64,000 nt of DNA, taken from positions 28,206,501 to 28,270,500 of the forward strand of contig NC_092672.1 of the NCBI RefSeq assembly GCF_964355755.1, written 5' to 3'. A program made the translations under genes and the position numbers. Source of the DNA: Antedon mediterranea (lineage: Eukaryota > Echinodermata > Crinoidea > Comatulida > Antedonidae). The notes beneath the pieces were generated by a model. It ran no database searches. It worked only from the letters and a program-made list of their open reading frames with translations, and was not told the origin of the DNA. Below are positions 13,709 to 25,499 of the stretch, piece after piece. Every line of letters starts with the position of its first letter. Position 1 is the stretch's first letter.

Positions 13709-13773
13709 CATGGAGAAATCAGTTAGGAAGGAGCATGGAGAAATCAGTTAGGATCCTAACTGATTTCTCCATG
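13709..13773. repeat. Direct copy plus perfect 40-bp palindrome
   Basis: The word CATGGAGAAATCAGTTAGGA (13709-13728) is repeated at 13734-13753 and is immediately followed by its exact reverse complement at 13754-13773, giving an uninterrupted 40-bp palindrome centred on GGATCC. A perfect palindrome with no spacer next to a direct copy is uncommon and could mark a recent fold-back repair event. Confidence 0.9.
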
Positions 13774-15859
13774 ATTAAAGGTACCGTACATCGGTCTTTA
13801 TGGTTGAAGATACAGTAGGTGTTGGTGTTTGTCGTTTAATGAAATAGTTGGTGCTGGTGGTGGATGAAGTAGATATTGAAGGAAAGTTTGTAGTAACAAC
13901 AACTCCAGAGGGCGTCAGCATGGTAAACATCGACCCTGCTTAAATGTAGGTTATGTCACTGTTTTAATAATAGGCCAGCTATTTAGTAGGCCTACTACTG
14001 TAGTAGTAAAGTTAACAAAGCGATTTTATTATGGTAATATTTATTTGTTGTGAAATAACGTTCTTGGGTACATTGCACTTTTTGAATTTTAACATTATAG
14101 ATCTGCGCCGAATTTTAAGAATAGGCTATGTTCAGAAATTCGTTTGTTTCGTTTTCATATACTACTATTACTACCGTGGCCTCCTACCAAAATAAATATC
14201 ATTAGGCTACTGGATATGTCTATAGATTTATTTATTTTAAGCCAATATGCAGTAGCCTACAGTACATCCATATATCTACACCATCACCAATAAATCGTTA
14301 TCAACGCATTCACAACAGGCATTACACTATTCCAACGCGTTTACACATGACGCAAATGAAACGCTTGATATTAACCGTTCCAACATAGTTTAAGGTGTCT
14401 TTTTAATTACAACTAGGTTTTTATATTATTAGCAACCGTTTTAAACTACTGTACATGGTTTCTATTTAATACGGTAATCCTTTACCCTGGAGGTCTAATC
14501 CAAAACAAACCCGACAAAAGCACGTTGTATTATTATTATTTTTCTTGTCGGCACATTGAAGATCTGATTGATAGCGAAGAAAGAGACATTATAGAACTCA
14601 TGCTTTTTGTTGATTTAAATCGAATTGCCACCTAGGTATAAGAAAGCCTTGTTTTCATTGATATAATCAATCACACCATCTTTATCAAAAACTGTATACA
14701 ATTATATTATATAATCATTGTATAGAAATTATTACACCGACCTGTTTGTCGAATGTTAATTCTGGGCGTAATTGGATATTTAAATTAATTTAGACTTTCT
14801 GAACGGATCGTGCGGCGAGAGGTATATTACTCCTTAAAATAAATAATGATTGAACACGAGATAATACAGCACTTTAGTTTTTGCTTACAAGATTTTTGAC
14901 CTTATAAGAAACATATGAGCATGTTAGTAGAAGTTACTTTTAGATTTAATAAACTAGCTGCATACCATAGTCACTATTTGTCAGTGGACGTAACGATGAG
15001 GTGTCACCCAGTATTTTGTACTGATTGGTATTTGTGGCGTCGCCGTTTAAAAAAAAATTTTTTTATAAAACTGATGTTGAAATTTTGGATTAAAAATTGT
15101 AATAATGGATGGAGGAAAACAGAATATGACTTTCTCAATTGAGAACAAAAAGTAACTGAAAAATATATATTGTTGGTTTCTTTTAAAGAGGAGTTAGCCT
15201 GAGTGCAGAACAGTTAATATACACATTTGCGGGAAAAAAGTATAGGAAAATTTTTTTTTCTGATAGAGTATACCATATAGAATGTCAGAAAAAAATCCCC
15301 ATCCCAGGATCTTGGGGAAAATTGTATTATCATATAGTTTTACATTTCGAACATAATATTGCTTTAATTAAGTAAGAAAACTTACGAATTAATGTCATAG
15401 GTAACAATTAGTAAACAGAGAATGCCTTAGCAGATGTGTCAAACCGTACAGGTATGTGGCACGCTCGTACGCGTGTATTTATTTTCCCCTTATCGTATAA
15501 ATGACCCACAATAGGTAGGCTTGTCCTCGCCTTGTGTGCATTTCCCACGACCTCAGCTCCGTTGACAGACAGAGTACAGTTTTTTGTAAATAAGCCACTA
15601 GAAATACAACCGCTATTTATTATATCTCTTGACTATTCATACCTTACATGATAAACGAGTTAATGCTTTCGTAAAGTAAATACTTGATCGACACCTTTGA
15701 TAATTTCTGTATACAATGGCTTTAGATCATAAGCTATCTCTCAGTCTCAGAACAATTGATTGTCTAGAGACACGTATATTGGAATATACGAAAGCTGGAT
15801 TATCTATCGAAACTTTTGAGATCTCATGACGTTTAAGAAACACGAGGACCATTTTTTCT

Positions 15860-16140
15860 ATAATATAGGGGTCGAAATATAAGAGAGATCTGAGGTCTAT
15901 GTGTTTCTATAAGGGTCGAAACTGAAACCCGAGCCTTGTTCTACAGGGGCCAAAACAGAGACCCGAGGTCCCTGTGTTTCTATAGGGGTCGAATCTGAGA
16001 TCCGAGCCTTGTTCTACAGGGACCAAACAAAGACATGAGGCCCCTTTTTGCTATAGGACGTCCCTGTGTGTTCTATGGGTGGTCGAAACTGAGACCCGAA
16101 GTCCTACAGTATAGGATTCGAAAATAAAAAGACCCGAGTG
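15860..16140 (+). repeat. Degenerate tandem repeat (GGTCGAAACTGAGACCCGAG type)
   Basis: Several imperfect units combine CTATAGGGGTCGAA, GAGACCCGAG and TTGTTCTACAGGG, spaced roughly 50-60 bases apart. The right end runs into the 536-bp direct repeat. The same words (TTCGAAACTAGAGACCCGAG on the minus strand) appear at the right end of the minisatellite at 30809-31430, so the two arrays appear related. Confidence 0.65.
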
Positions 16141-16562
16141 ATCAGACTCGGCGAGGCATCTACACAAGCAAACTTTTGTTTGAAAACTTACTGAGCAAAC
16201 TACGAATTTTAATTGCACATAGAAATTTTAAAATGTGTGTACTATTATGCTCTATAAAAGTTAAAGGAATTGAAACCAAACCAAAGTAAGGAACTTTCGA
16301 ATTAGGCCTAAACACTCTGCTGTATACACTGCTTGTATATCATCAACTTAATCTATTTGGATTGCTCTTGTTTGTATGTGGTGTTGGTCATTGCCAGCAG
16401 TAGTAGGCCTGCTGCCGTTAGACAAGTTTTCACAAGAGGGTATTGACAAACTGCAAGCCATGGAGTCAACGGCCCACGTGACCATGTTAATTGCAATTCA
16501 AGCGAGTCAGTACGAAGTGTAACTGCACTATTGTACCAAAAGTGCGAGGCACCATAAAACAT
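16027..16562 (+). repeat. 536-bp direct repeat, left copy
   Basis: It starts at AACAAAGACATGAGGCCCC and ends at GGCACCATAAAACAT. It is almost identical to 16832-17368, with only about one obvious substitution by eye (GAAGTCC versus GAGGTCC). It contains no recognised gene; a 69-codon minus-strand frame is copied in both and has no known domain. Confidence 0.9.
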
Positions 16563-16571
16563 ATTAAATAG

Positions 16572-16834
16572 ATGGCATACTCGCTAGTTATCTTTCAGAT
16601 GATTTGGGCTATAAAGAACTTTGGGAACTATACTGCTACCTTGAAAATGAAGACGGAAAAAAACCAATAGTTATAAATTCAGAAGATTTGCTCAACAATC
16701 CCAAAGAAGTTTTAGAAAAATATTGCAGAGCTGTTGGATTTGAGTATAACGATGATTTACTAAGCTGGGGCAGCACACCCAAGGTAGAATGGGACGTGCC
16801 CCAGACTCGGGCGCCTTTAGAGCTTAAATATAAC
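16572..16834 (+). pseudogene. Sulfotransferase gene fragment (copy 3)
   Basis: This is an internal fragment of the sulfotransferase gene, corresponding to 19965-20210 in copy 1 and to roughly residues 137-220 of the intact protein at 27481-28290. It lacks the PAPS-binding N-terminus. It shares copy 1-specific bases (GATGGCATACTCGCTAGT) but keeps the segment CTCAACAATCCCAAAG that copy 1 has lost, so it was copied before copy 1 suffered that deletion. Both borders have short microhomologies (TAGATGGC on the left, AAATATAA on the right). Confidence 0.9.
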
Positions 16835-17368
16835 AAAGACATGAGGCCCCTTTTTGCTATAGGACGTCCCTGTGTGTTCTATGGGTGGTCGAAACTGAGA
16901 CCCGAGGTCCTACAGTATAGGATTCGAAAATAAAAAGACCCGAGTGATCAGACTCGGCGAGGCATCTACACAAGCAAACTTTTGTTTGAAAACTTACTGA
17001 GCAAACTACGAATTTTAATTGCACATAGAAATTTTAAAATGTGTGTACTATTATGCTCTATAAAAGTTAAAGGAATTGAAACCAAACCAAAGTAAGGAAC
17101 TTTCGAATTAGGCCTAAACACTCTGCTGTATACACTGCTTGTATATCATCAACTTAATCTATTTGGATTGCTCTTGTTTGTATGTGGTGTTGGTCATTGC
17201 CAGCAGTAGTAGGCCTGCTGCCGTTAGACAAGTTTTCACAAGAGGGTATTGACAAACTGCAAGCCATGGAGTCAACGGCCCACGTGACCATGTTAATTGC
17301 AATTCAAGCGAGTCAGTACGAAGTGTAACTGCACTATTGTACCAAAAGTGCGAGGCACCATAAAACAT
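16832..17368 (+). repeat. 536-bp direct repeat, right copy
   Basis: This is the second copy of the block at 16027-16562, directly abutting the end of the sulfotransferase fragment. The arrangement is repeat-fragment-repeat with a period near 805 bases, as expected from a recent partial tandem duplication; an assembly artefact is the alternative. Confidence 0.9.
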
Positions 17369-17459
17369 TTAATATAAATTAGTATGTTCATATGAAACAT
17401 TAGAGAGGAGTAATAATAAAATAAAATCATTATTTATGTTATGTTGTTCTAAAGATACC

Positions 17460-17484
17460 CTACTACTACTACTACTACTACTAA
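17460..17484 (+). repeat. (CTA)n microsatellite
   Basis: About eight CTA triplets in a row. No gene context was seen. Confidence 0.9.
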
Positions 17485-18510
17485 AATAAAGTCAAGCCTG
17501 CCTGCTGCTCCCTTCTTGTTGGTCTCGCTTGTAGTTGTTATTTTCAAAATGTCCCCCGGCCCGCCGGCCACATACAGCGAATACCCGTCTCTACTCCGGC
17601 GGGCGGGCTACAGTAAACTATAGGGCCTAGGCTAGCTAGCTAGGTTCTTAGACGGTGACCAGGCACCACCTAAAATTAACTGTAAACATCGAAGTCGCAT
17701 CTGGATATTCGAAATTGTTAACATAATTACATTAACGGTAGGTGATTCATAAATGTTTATGAATTGTACACAAATATTAACGAAGGCTTTTTATTCGAAG
17801 GCTCGCACTTGTTGGTATTTTTCCCGTTGAATTACCGTCGTGGATTGCATGCATTGCGTGCATTGCGTGCCTCGTTGACTCGCACTATGGCAACAATCTT
17901 CACAAGAGTCATGTATGGGGTGTAGTCATCCTACCAAAACCATCATTTGCAAAGTTATCTGGTGGTGCTACTTGCGATCTTGATTCGTTGGAAAAGGTGC
18001 TTCTTTAGAAGATGCACTTAAATCGTTTCCAATTTATGGTAAAAATAAAATTATAAGTACATGCTGTTACAGCGACTTAATTCTGTAGTTAAAATGATTG
18101 TGATGGAGGATACGGACAATGTATACAGATGCCATCATCTATAATGGCATTCCCTCTGGTATTTCGAGTCAAGTAGGAAAGAGTTTCAAAGGTGGCAGTC
18201 CCATACCGGTATAGCTGACACTTCTAAAACAAATCTAGCCGAATTATCAGAGGTTCTGCGAGAACCACCATAATTGATTGTGTTGCTGTCGGCGAAGAAC
18301 CAGATGACTGGATCAGTGAAGGACTGATTTGTTGCGTTGTACGCGTCTCGCGTGGTCTTCTATGCGTTTCCTGAGCTTGTATTTGTCGATATTTTCTGTT
18401 TCGCCACAAATGATCTAGCATGTCTATCACTGCATAATGCATAAATGTCGGTTCATGTCATACTTTATCAACCATATTTATGTTGAACATTTGCTTGATT
18501 TTAAATTTAT

Positions 18511-18835
18511 TGTCCCCCTGAAAAAATAATTATTGAATTTTGTTGTTGTTGAATAATATGTCATTTTAATGTCACATACGGTAATAGTTATCCACTTTGA
18601 CCAAAAATTTGTTTGAAAAAAATGTATTTACATGAAAAAACTGTAATTTAAAGCAACAAACAATAGTCAAATTGGTTGCTAGCCAATGGATTTTGTTGTT
18701 GAATTTAATCACTTCTTTTGTCATTTTATATTCTGAAAACGTTTTTTTTTTCTACGAAAGTGGTTAACTTTATTAAAACTACAAAATAACCTTAAAGTCT
18801 GATTTAATTAATCTTCATATATCATGTTTTTTTTT
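18511..18835 (+). repeat. Dispersed repeat R2, copy 1
   Basis: It starts at TTGTCCCCCTGAA and passes through TTATCCACTTTGACCAAAAA, AATAGTCAAATTG, GCTAGCCAATGG and ACAAAATAACCT. It ends at TCATGTTTTTTTTTTT followed by a G-run. It is collinear with 32549-32915 on the same strand and with 56560-56800 on the opposite strand; a weaker piece lies near 26160-26260. There is no coding potential, so it is likely a non-autonomous element. Confidence 0.75.
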
Positions 18836-19571
18836 TTGGGGGGGGGGGGGGAGGAAATACATCTTTAATAGTGATTATGAAACAGAAATGAAATTAAGAA
18901 AAATTAAAAGTAAGTTTCTTTACAAAATTGGCGTAGGCCTACTATTATAGTATAATATCGACTATTAGGCCTACTGTAGTCCATGGAATTTAGCCAAAAA
19001 ATGCACTTTTTTAACGGTGTAATACATACTTTTTATTGTATTTTATTCCGAACTATTTATCTACTATACTGTAGGCCTACATTGTATTTTATTTCAACGG
19101 TTCAGTGCTGCAGTGCAAAAGAAAAACATTGAAAGACAAGAAAGAATTCACCTTAATCTCATGCTATTTGGTAGGCATATCATTGTATGTATAGGCCTAC
19201 TGCGTATTAGTAGAAATTTGGCGGTTCTTCCCGTGGTGAGTTATCCTATTTTCTAGTATCAAGGATCTTCTTTTCCAGGCTTAAACGATTTTATTTGTTG
19301 TATATAGGTATTTGTTGTAGGCCTATGTGTTAGTAATGATTTATTCATGTGGCTTGCATACTATACAGCGAATTCATTTTTTGTATTTCACAAGACAAAT
19401 ACATTCAAGCTAGGCCTAGCCTATTTTCTTTGTGACCCGGTTATAGTTTGTTATTCCGGCTATTTCAGTGTATGGTTAGTGAGGCTAGGGAAAGGTGGCG
19501 GACTACAATAATGAAGACATTTAATAAAATGTATTATTGACGTATAATATATTTTTGTAACACACAGTACC

Positions 19572-20316
19572 ATGACGTCATCAAAAAATGCGCACGTTTT
19601 CTTATGGGCAATTCCAAGATCCCTATCAACCGCTTTTGTCAGGAGCATGGAGAGTATTAATAATGTAGCTATATTTTATGAACCATATGCTTCTTCAGAA
19701 CACTACGGCCCCAAAGGACGCTATATGTATAAGGAAGGCTTTTCGCCTGAAATGAAGTACACGTTCGATGGAGTGAAAGCAATTCTTGAAGATAGTTCAC
19801 TAGCCAATAGGTATGTCTTTGTAAAAGATTTCGGAGACGCCGTCCACAACCGGTATGATAAAATCGCTAAAGGCTACACACATTCATTTCTTATACGACA
19901 TCCAATCAAATCATTTTTGTCTTTTTACAATGGGATTGCTTCTGCCGGTGAAGAGGACGTAGATGGCATACTCGCTAGTTATCTTTCAGATGATTTGGGC
20001 TATAAAGAACTTTGGGAACTATACTGCTACCTTGAAAATGAAGACGGCAAAAAACCAATAGTTATAAATTCAGAAGATTTGCTCTATAAAAATATTGCAG
20101 AGCTGTTGGATTTGAGTATAACGATGATTTACTAAGCTGGGGCACAGCACACCCAAGGTAGAATGGGACGTGCCCCAGACTCGGGCGCCTTTAGAGCTTA
20201 AATATAATTGGGCTGTAAACAGTACAATACCCGGTGGAAACAGCTATCGAAACCTATTCCCTCGATTGAGGAGTTACCAAAAATTTTATGAAAAGCTCAA
20301 TGCCCTTTGTCAGTGA
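19572..20316 (+). pseudogene. Sulfotransferase paralogue broken by deletions (copy 1)
   Basis: It starts like the intact gene (MTSSKNAHVFLWAIPRSLST), with the PAPS-binding P-loop PRSLST and the RHPIKSFLSFY motif kept. After residue ~170 a deletion of about 22 bases removes the segment that encodes NNPKRVLE in the intact copy and shifts the frame, stopping at codon 188. Further indels follow near 20130 and in the C-terminal part (20240-20290). The start-side splits IPRS versus LPRS and other substitutions show real divergence, not a sequencing copy. A truncated 187-residue product is conceivable but would lack the C-terminal part of the fold. Confidence 0.85.
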
Positions 20317-20436
20317 AATCTGGCTACCATTACAATAATTATTCAACACACATTTGGTGTTTTTAGTGATTTAGTTTGTTATTATGTTTAGTGAATAACT
20401 TGTATAAAGTATACGTGGTTGTATTATAAAAAAACT

Positions 20437-20683
20437 GTGAGCTTTCGCATCGGGACGGTTAACGAAAGCGAACGGTAATTGAAAGATTAAACTACGCATG
20501 CGTATAAAAGCACAGTACTGTACAATCCGTTCCGTTGAATATCGTGACTGTGTTTGGTCGATTTAACGTTCGGTTTAAGAAAAGACAAAGTAGGCATTTT
20601 GAAACTTTTCAACAACCAAAATATTGCATATATCGAATGCATACACGTGATAGACGGTATACCGCCCCGATGCAAAAGCTCAC
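20437..20683. mobile_element. MITE with terminal inverted repeats, copy in duplicated unit 1
   Basis: The ends are GTGAGCTTTCGCATCGGG and, inverted, GTGAGCTTTTGCATCGGG, bordering about 247 bases with no open frame. The same element lies at the same position in the second duplicated unit (28436-28667), so insertion predates the duplication. Confidence 0.7.
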
Positions 20684-21544
20684 TAAAAGGATCCCTTTTG
20701 GTTAACTAATTCCAACAATCTAAACTCATTATGTGCAACATAGACATTTATGTAGTTAAACAGTATCATTATTAATATATATTTAAATACTTTTATGACA
20801 CCAAATCTGTGTCAGATTTACAAAGGCCTATGACGTGATATCTGAATTCAGTTGTTGTAGAGATGTAACCCAATGCACCGGGAACCAAAATAGCAGGTTT
20901 AGTGACAGTGTTATCGTGTATTTGTATTTAATACAACCAGACTCGTTTCTAGATGACTTGCGATAGTCAACAAGACTCTATCGAGTGACAGCATCAGAAT
21001 CGGGTGACTTTCTCGACGTTTCAAGCAATATGCTTCAGACAGAGGACGATCGAAGAATATTGATCAAAACGTTTATAGAACTATAAACATGGTGTACCGC
21101 AATCACCATAACATCATCATAATCATCTTCATCATTAATTTTCTTTTTAAATTTTACTGTCTGTTTTAGTTTTTCTTCTTTTTTGATTTAAGATATAAAT
21201 AAAGATATTATGGTTAGAACAAAATGATTTTACAAAAACTGATAAAAGGTTAAAGGCCAGGTGCGGGTAAAACATTTCTATTGATCATACATTCCACTAT
21301 TAATCATACATTCAAATAATTATCTATCTATAGTTTCTCTTATGATTCATAATTTTTGGGATTATTTGTGTTACACGAGCTTGTTGAAAATAAGCACTTT
21401 CTTATCAGTGGAGAGATAGTTAAATTACCCAGCAAAATCAGTAGTTATGGTACACAAATGTTGTAAATAGAGAGGCATTTTTAAAAAACTATGAAAAATA
21501 AACGGTGTGGTTAACAAGGCCAACAGCTTAAGTCGCGTGCTACA

Positions 21545-21606
21545 ATGCATAGTGATACCAGACCGACAGACAGACAGACCGATCGACCGACATAGTGAAC
21601 TATACT
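21545..21606 (-). repeat. R1 repeat fragment
   Basis: It has CATAGTGATACCAGACCGAC, a GACA/GACC run and ACATAGTGAACTAT, matching the GGTC-rich end of R1. It lies only about 250 bases from the full inverted copy. Confidence 0.7.
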
Positions 21607-21861
21607 GACCGAAATTACTGAACATGTTTAAAAATGTTGAAATGTTTAAAAACATTTTATATTTTTTTAATTTACACGTGCGTAGCCAGTCACTTTTGAC
21701 GTGCTCGTATAACGTAATTTCGAGTTGAAAAGTAAGTCAAGAAAACAGAAATCGGGCAAAAAGAGTGCGCAATAACATTTAACGCGCAGTGCGCATGCAA
21801 AAATATGCGCACTCATGGCAATTTTGTAAACGCTTAAAATTGCCTGAAACGTACTCTTCAT

Positions 21862-22254
21862 AGAAAATAAATTTTGAAAATGTTAAGCACGCGTACGCAT
21901 GCGTTACATGCGCTACGCACGTAATTGTATTGCCATATGATGATTTATGCCCTGAAATTTATGAGTACCAAATTTTATTTAATTGTGATTCATGGTTGTG
22001 AAGATATGATTACAAACGTGATTTCGTTAAATCGTGCGTAGACCGCGTAATTTTTTATTGCGCACCGTGAAAACATAACCACATCGATTCCTGGCCATAA
22101 GGAATATACTGTGAAAAATTGACCTAGCTAGATTAAACTGATATCAAGATAAGGTCAGAAAGCGATAAAACGCATAGTGATACCGGACCGACAGACCGAC
22201 AGACCGACCGACCGACCGACATAGTGAACTATAGAGTCGCTTCCACGCGACTAA
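21862..22254 (-). repeat. Dispersed repeat R1, copy 2 (inverted)
   Basis: This is the reverse complement of 6151-6538 over nearly its full length, including the CGCATGCG-rich end, the TTATGGCCAGGAATCGATGT stretch and the GGTC run. It ends with GAGTCGC and CGCGAC half-sites that can form a small stem. Confidence 0.85.
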
Positions 22255-22359
22255 AAATATTATCAGATGACTAAATATATAGGTAATATATAATTTGAAT
22301 TTTACGATTCTGGTATTTTTATTCAACTTCAGAGTTTTATTTTCATGATATAGCAAAAA

Positions 22360-22610
22360 TTCTAGAAAACTCAGATCTAGAAAACTCAGATATCTGACTT
22401 TTCTAGATCTAGAAAACTCGAGTTTTCTAGTTCCAGAATAGAACTAGAAAACCCAAATGAAATGGATCGTTCCATATTAATCAGAGGTAGCTTGTTTGAA
22501 ATACTACAGTATTATACGTTTTCTTACTAATAATAATAATTATTGTAACTTGTAGTTAGCGGCCTACGACTTGAATCATCATCATTTTCTAGATCTAGAA
22601 AACTCAGATA
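22360..22610. repeat. Palindromic TCTAGAAAACTC cluster beside LINE 3' end
   Basis: Copies of CTAGAAAACTCAGAT occur in both orientations at 22360-22435, once more at 22588-22607, and again in inverted form at 25418-25437 on the other side of the LINE. The LINE therefore appears to sit inside a pre-existing cluster of this word. Confidence 0.65.
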
Positions 22611-25440
22611 TATTTTATTTTTATTTTTATTTTAACAATATTTTATGAGGGTGGTCCATCCAGCATCAGCTGATCATTAGGGACCCTCAAACAAACAGAA
22701 AATACAAAATAAACTATAAAAACACAAAATTAACAAAGATATAAAAAATAAATATATATATATATATAAATAAAAATATACAGAATGCCAACAAAGAAAG
22801 AAGGAAAAAAAGAAAAAAAATCAGAGAGAGAGAAACAGGTGTTTTTTCAAAAGAGATTTAAAGGAGGAGAAATTGTATGAGTTACGAATGCTTAAAGGTA
22901 GAGAATTAAAGAAAGAAAGAAAGTTTAAAGATTTCAAGGTAAGGACGAGGGATAAGAAGATCTCCTTTAGTAATTTGCCTAGTGTTCATACGGCCGTTGG
23001 AAGTTACTTTAGTTAAAAGCTGACAGATAGTAAGAGGAGCAGTGTGATGTAGAGCTTTGAAAGATAGACATGCAAGCTGAAAGAGGTATCGTTCATGGAA
23101 GGGGAGAGTCTTAGCACTGGAAAAGTGATGAGGAGAGAGATGTGTAGTGGGAGATAGATCGAGTAGTAGACGGATAGCTTTATTCTGGATTTTTTTAAGT
23201 TTAGTGGTAGAAGAAGGTTTAGAACCCCAGACAGAGCAGCAGTAGTCAAGTCTAGAAAGGAAAAGTGAATTGTACAGAAGATGAAGAGAAGATTTGTTTG
23301 TAAATTTAGAGGTACGTTTGAGTAAGTAGATAATAGAATTGAGTTTTTTACAGAGGGAAGATATGTGAGATTTCCAGGTTAGAGTATTATCAATTATGAT
23401 TCCAAGGTGTTTATGAGAAGTAACAGATTGAATTGGAGAATCATTAAGAGTAAGGGTGAATGAGCATAGATTTAGTTTTTGAGATATTGAGTGTTAGTCT
23501 GTTAGATTTTAGCCAGGTAGAGAGATGAATTAGAGCATTATTAAGATTCTGTTCAATAAGTTTAGAAGAGGAGTTAGAATAGTGGATGATGGTATCGTCA
23601 GCATGTCAACATGTAGATTAGAGTTATGAGAGATTAGAGAAGATGAAGGTCGTTAATGTAAATGGAAAAGAGAAGAAGACCAAGAGTGGAGCCTTGAGGA
23701 ACTCCAATAGAAAGAAAACCAGAGGAAGAAAGAGTTTTTTCAAAAAGAACTTGTTGAGAGCGATTAGAAAGATAAGATCGGAGCCAAGAGATAGTTGAAG
23801 GAGAAAATCCATAGTAGGGTAATTTAGCAAGAAGAATATTATGGTCAATAGTGTCGAAAGCTTTTTTGAGATCGATAAAGATAGTGCCAGTAAGTTTCTT
23901 ATTATTGATATTGTGAAGCCAGTTATCATATGTGTTGGTAAGAGCAGTAAGGGTAGAATGTCGGGGACGAAATCCAGATTGAGAAGTAGATATTAAGTTA
24001 TTAGAGTCAAGGTAAGAATAGATTTGTTGGGAAATAGATTTTTCAATAATTTCGGAGCAAAGAGAAAGGATAGAGATAGGCCGGTAGTTGTTAAGGTCTT
24101 TTCTTTTGCCTGATTTAAAGATAGGAAAAACTTTAGATGTTTTCCAGGCAGAGGGAAGGCAATTAGAATTGATAGAAAGATTAAAGATAAAGGTAAGATG
24201 AGGAGCAATAATAGCAGAAGCATCTTTAAGAAATTTACCATCAATTAAATCAGGTCCGGTAGAAGTATTGGGATTGAAGGATGTTAATTCAGTTTGGACA
24301 AAGTCTTCATCGATGCAGCTCAGAGAAAAGAAAGAGTTGCAAATAGACAGATAAGAAGACGGGTCAGGACAATTAGAGGCGTCAATGAGAGAAGAAAGCT
24401 TAACAGCATTGTTAGTGAAGAAAGAGTTGAAAGAGTCGGCAATAATTAAATGATCAGAGATGTCTGAGCCATTAATTGAAAAAGACGGAGGGAAGGTATT
24501 AGATTTAGAAGGAAGAAGATCTTTCAGGCCATTCCAGATTGTTTTAGTATTACCTTTGTTGTTATTTAAGAAAGACTTATAGTACATTGCTCTAGCATCT
24601 CGACATAGTTTAGTTACAGAATTTCTAATTTTACGGTAGTTTTTAAAGTCAATATTGTTTTTGGTTTTATAAGCTTTGACTTTTAAAGCATCTCTTTGGT
24701 GAAACATATCAAAAATGTCATGTCTATTATTGAGCCATTTCGGCAATGTCCTTTTAAAACGTCCAGTGACATAAGGGGCAAACTTGTCGCAAATATGTGA
24801 GAATTTGGAGGTCCAAAACGTGAGTGCAGCATCGACATTCGTTAAGTTGTAGAGATCTTGCCAATTCTGGTGTTGAAGCTCATTTAAAAAATTGATTTCG
24901 TTGAAGTTCTTGAAAGATCTAAACGTTTTAGTGTAGTGATTCATCTTTGGTGTTTTTGATGATAAGCAGGTGTATACATATTCATGATCACTAAAGCCAC
25001 AAGGAAAGACAGAAGTGTGAAGATGTAAATACTCACAGTTTGTTAAAATAAGATCAATTGTTGATTCAGAAGTTTCAGTGATCCTTGTAGGAGTTAAAAT
25101 TAACTGTTTAAGACCAAAAATATTCATAATATCATTAAGATGGTTATGGTTAGTTGATCGAGTTTGAGTGTTAATGTTAAAGTCACCAATTGCAATTAAA
25201 TTACTTGATTTGTCTGACCAGAGATGAAGACAGGACTCTAGGTCCGTAAAAAACTCAACTGGAGCACTAGGTGGTCTATAGATAGTGGTTAAGAGAATGG
25301 AACTGCCAGATGGAGGTTTGATTAATATAGCAACTGACTCGATGCTAGCATTTTCAGGTTGACTGATCTCTTCAAAAACAATTGAATCTAGAAGATACAT
25401 TGCCACACCACCACTGAGTTTTCTAGATATGAGTTTTCCA
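22606..25440 (-). mobile_element. 5'-truncated L2/CR1-type LINE
   Basis: The element runs on the minus strand from mid-endonuclease to a 3' end of TTTTA-type repeats (AAAATA repeats on the minus strand). Domains in order are the C-terminal half of an APE endonuclease (GDFNIN, then a GFSDHEYV box) and a reverse transcriptase (NYRPIS, FIDLKKAFDT, IGVPQGSTLG). A C-terminal tail near 22850-23000 resembles SIRNSYNFSSFKSLLKKHLF. The 3' UTR carries GAGGGTCCCTAATGATCAGC and ends with GGACCACCCTCAT, able to form a stem. The word ATCTAGAAAA flanks both ends and could be a target-site duplication. It is 5'-truncated, as usual for LINE copies. Confidence 0.9.
23634..25435 (-). pseudogene. LINE ORF2 fragment: endonuclease C-terminus and reverse transcriptase, disrupted
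   Basis: About 600 codons are open from the endonuclease fragment through reverse transcriptase motif B. The frame stops at 23634 shortly after YINDL, before the catalytic DD box. The downstream frame continues after indels and reads HADDTIIHYSN, where the usual tyrosine of YADD is histidine. With the lost N-terminal endonuclease, the broken frame and this change, the copy is almost certainly inactive. The open frame extends to 25496 on the upstream side, but bases beyond about 25440 look like flanking DNA. Confidence 0.85.
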
Positions 25441-25499
25441 GACACCCAAATATATATTTGGGTGTACGTGGGGTGTACGTGTCTATATATACCCACCGT

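Larger units (their letters stand above)
19082..21193 (+). repeat. Segmental duplication unit, copy 1 (carries sulfotransferase pseudogene)
   Basis: The whole unit, from the CAACGGTTCAGTGC region through the gene and its 3' flank to the TCTTTTTTGATTTAAG end, is alignable with 27004-29190 in the same order and orientation. It therefore includes about 0.5 kb upstream and about 0.9 kb downstream of the gene. The two units are now separated by about 5.8 kb that includes a LINE. Confidence 0.85.

Noticed and set aside
16353-16562. A 69-residue minus-strand protein present twice (also 17159-17368)
   Set aside because: It is duplicated only because the 536-bp block is duplicated; no domain or start context supports it.
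18224-18442. A possible transposase N-terminus on the minus strand (Arg-rich frame)
   Set aside because: The Arg-rich pattern vaguely recalls Harbinger proteins, but there is no catalytic segment and no inverted ends nearby.
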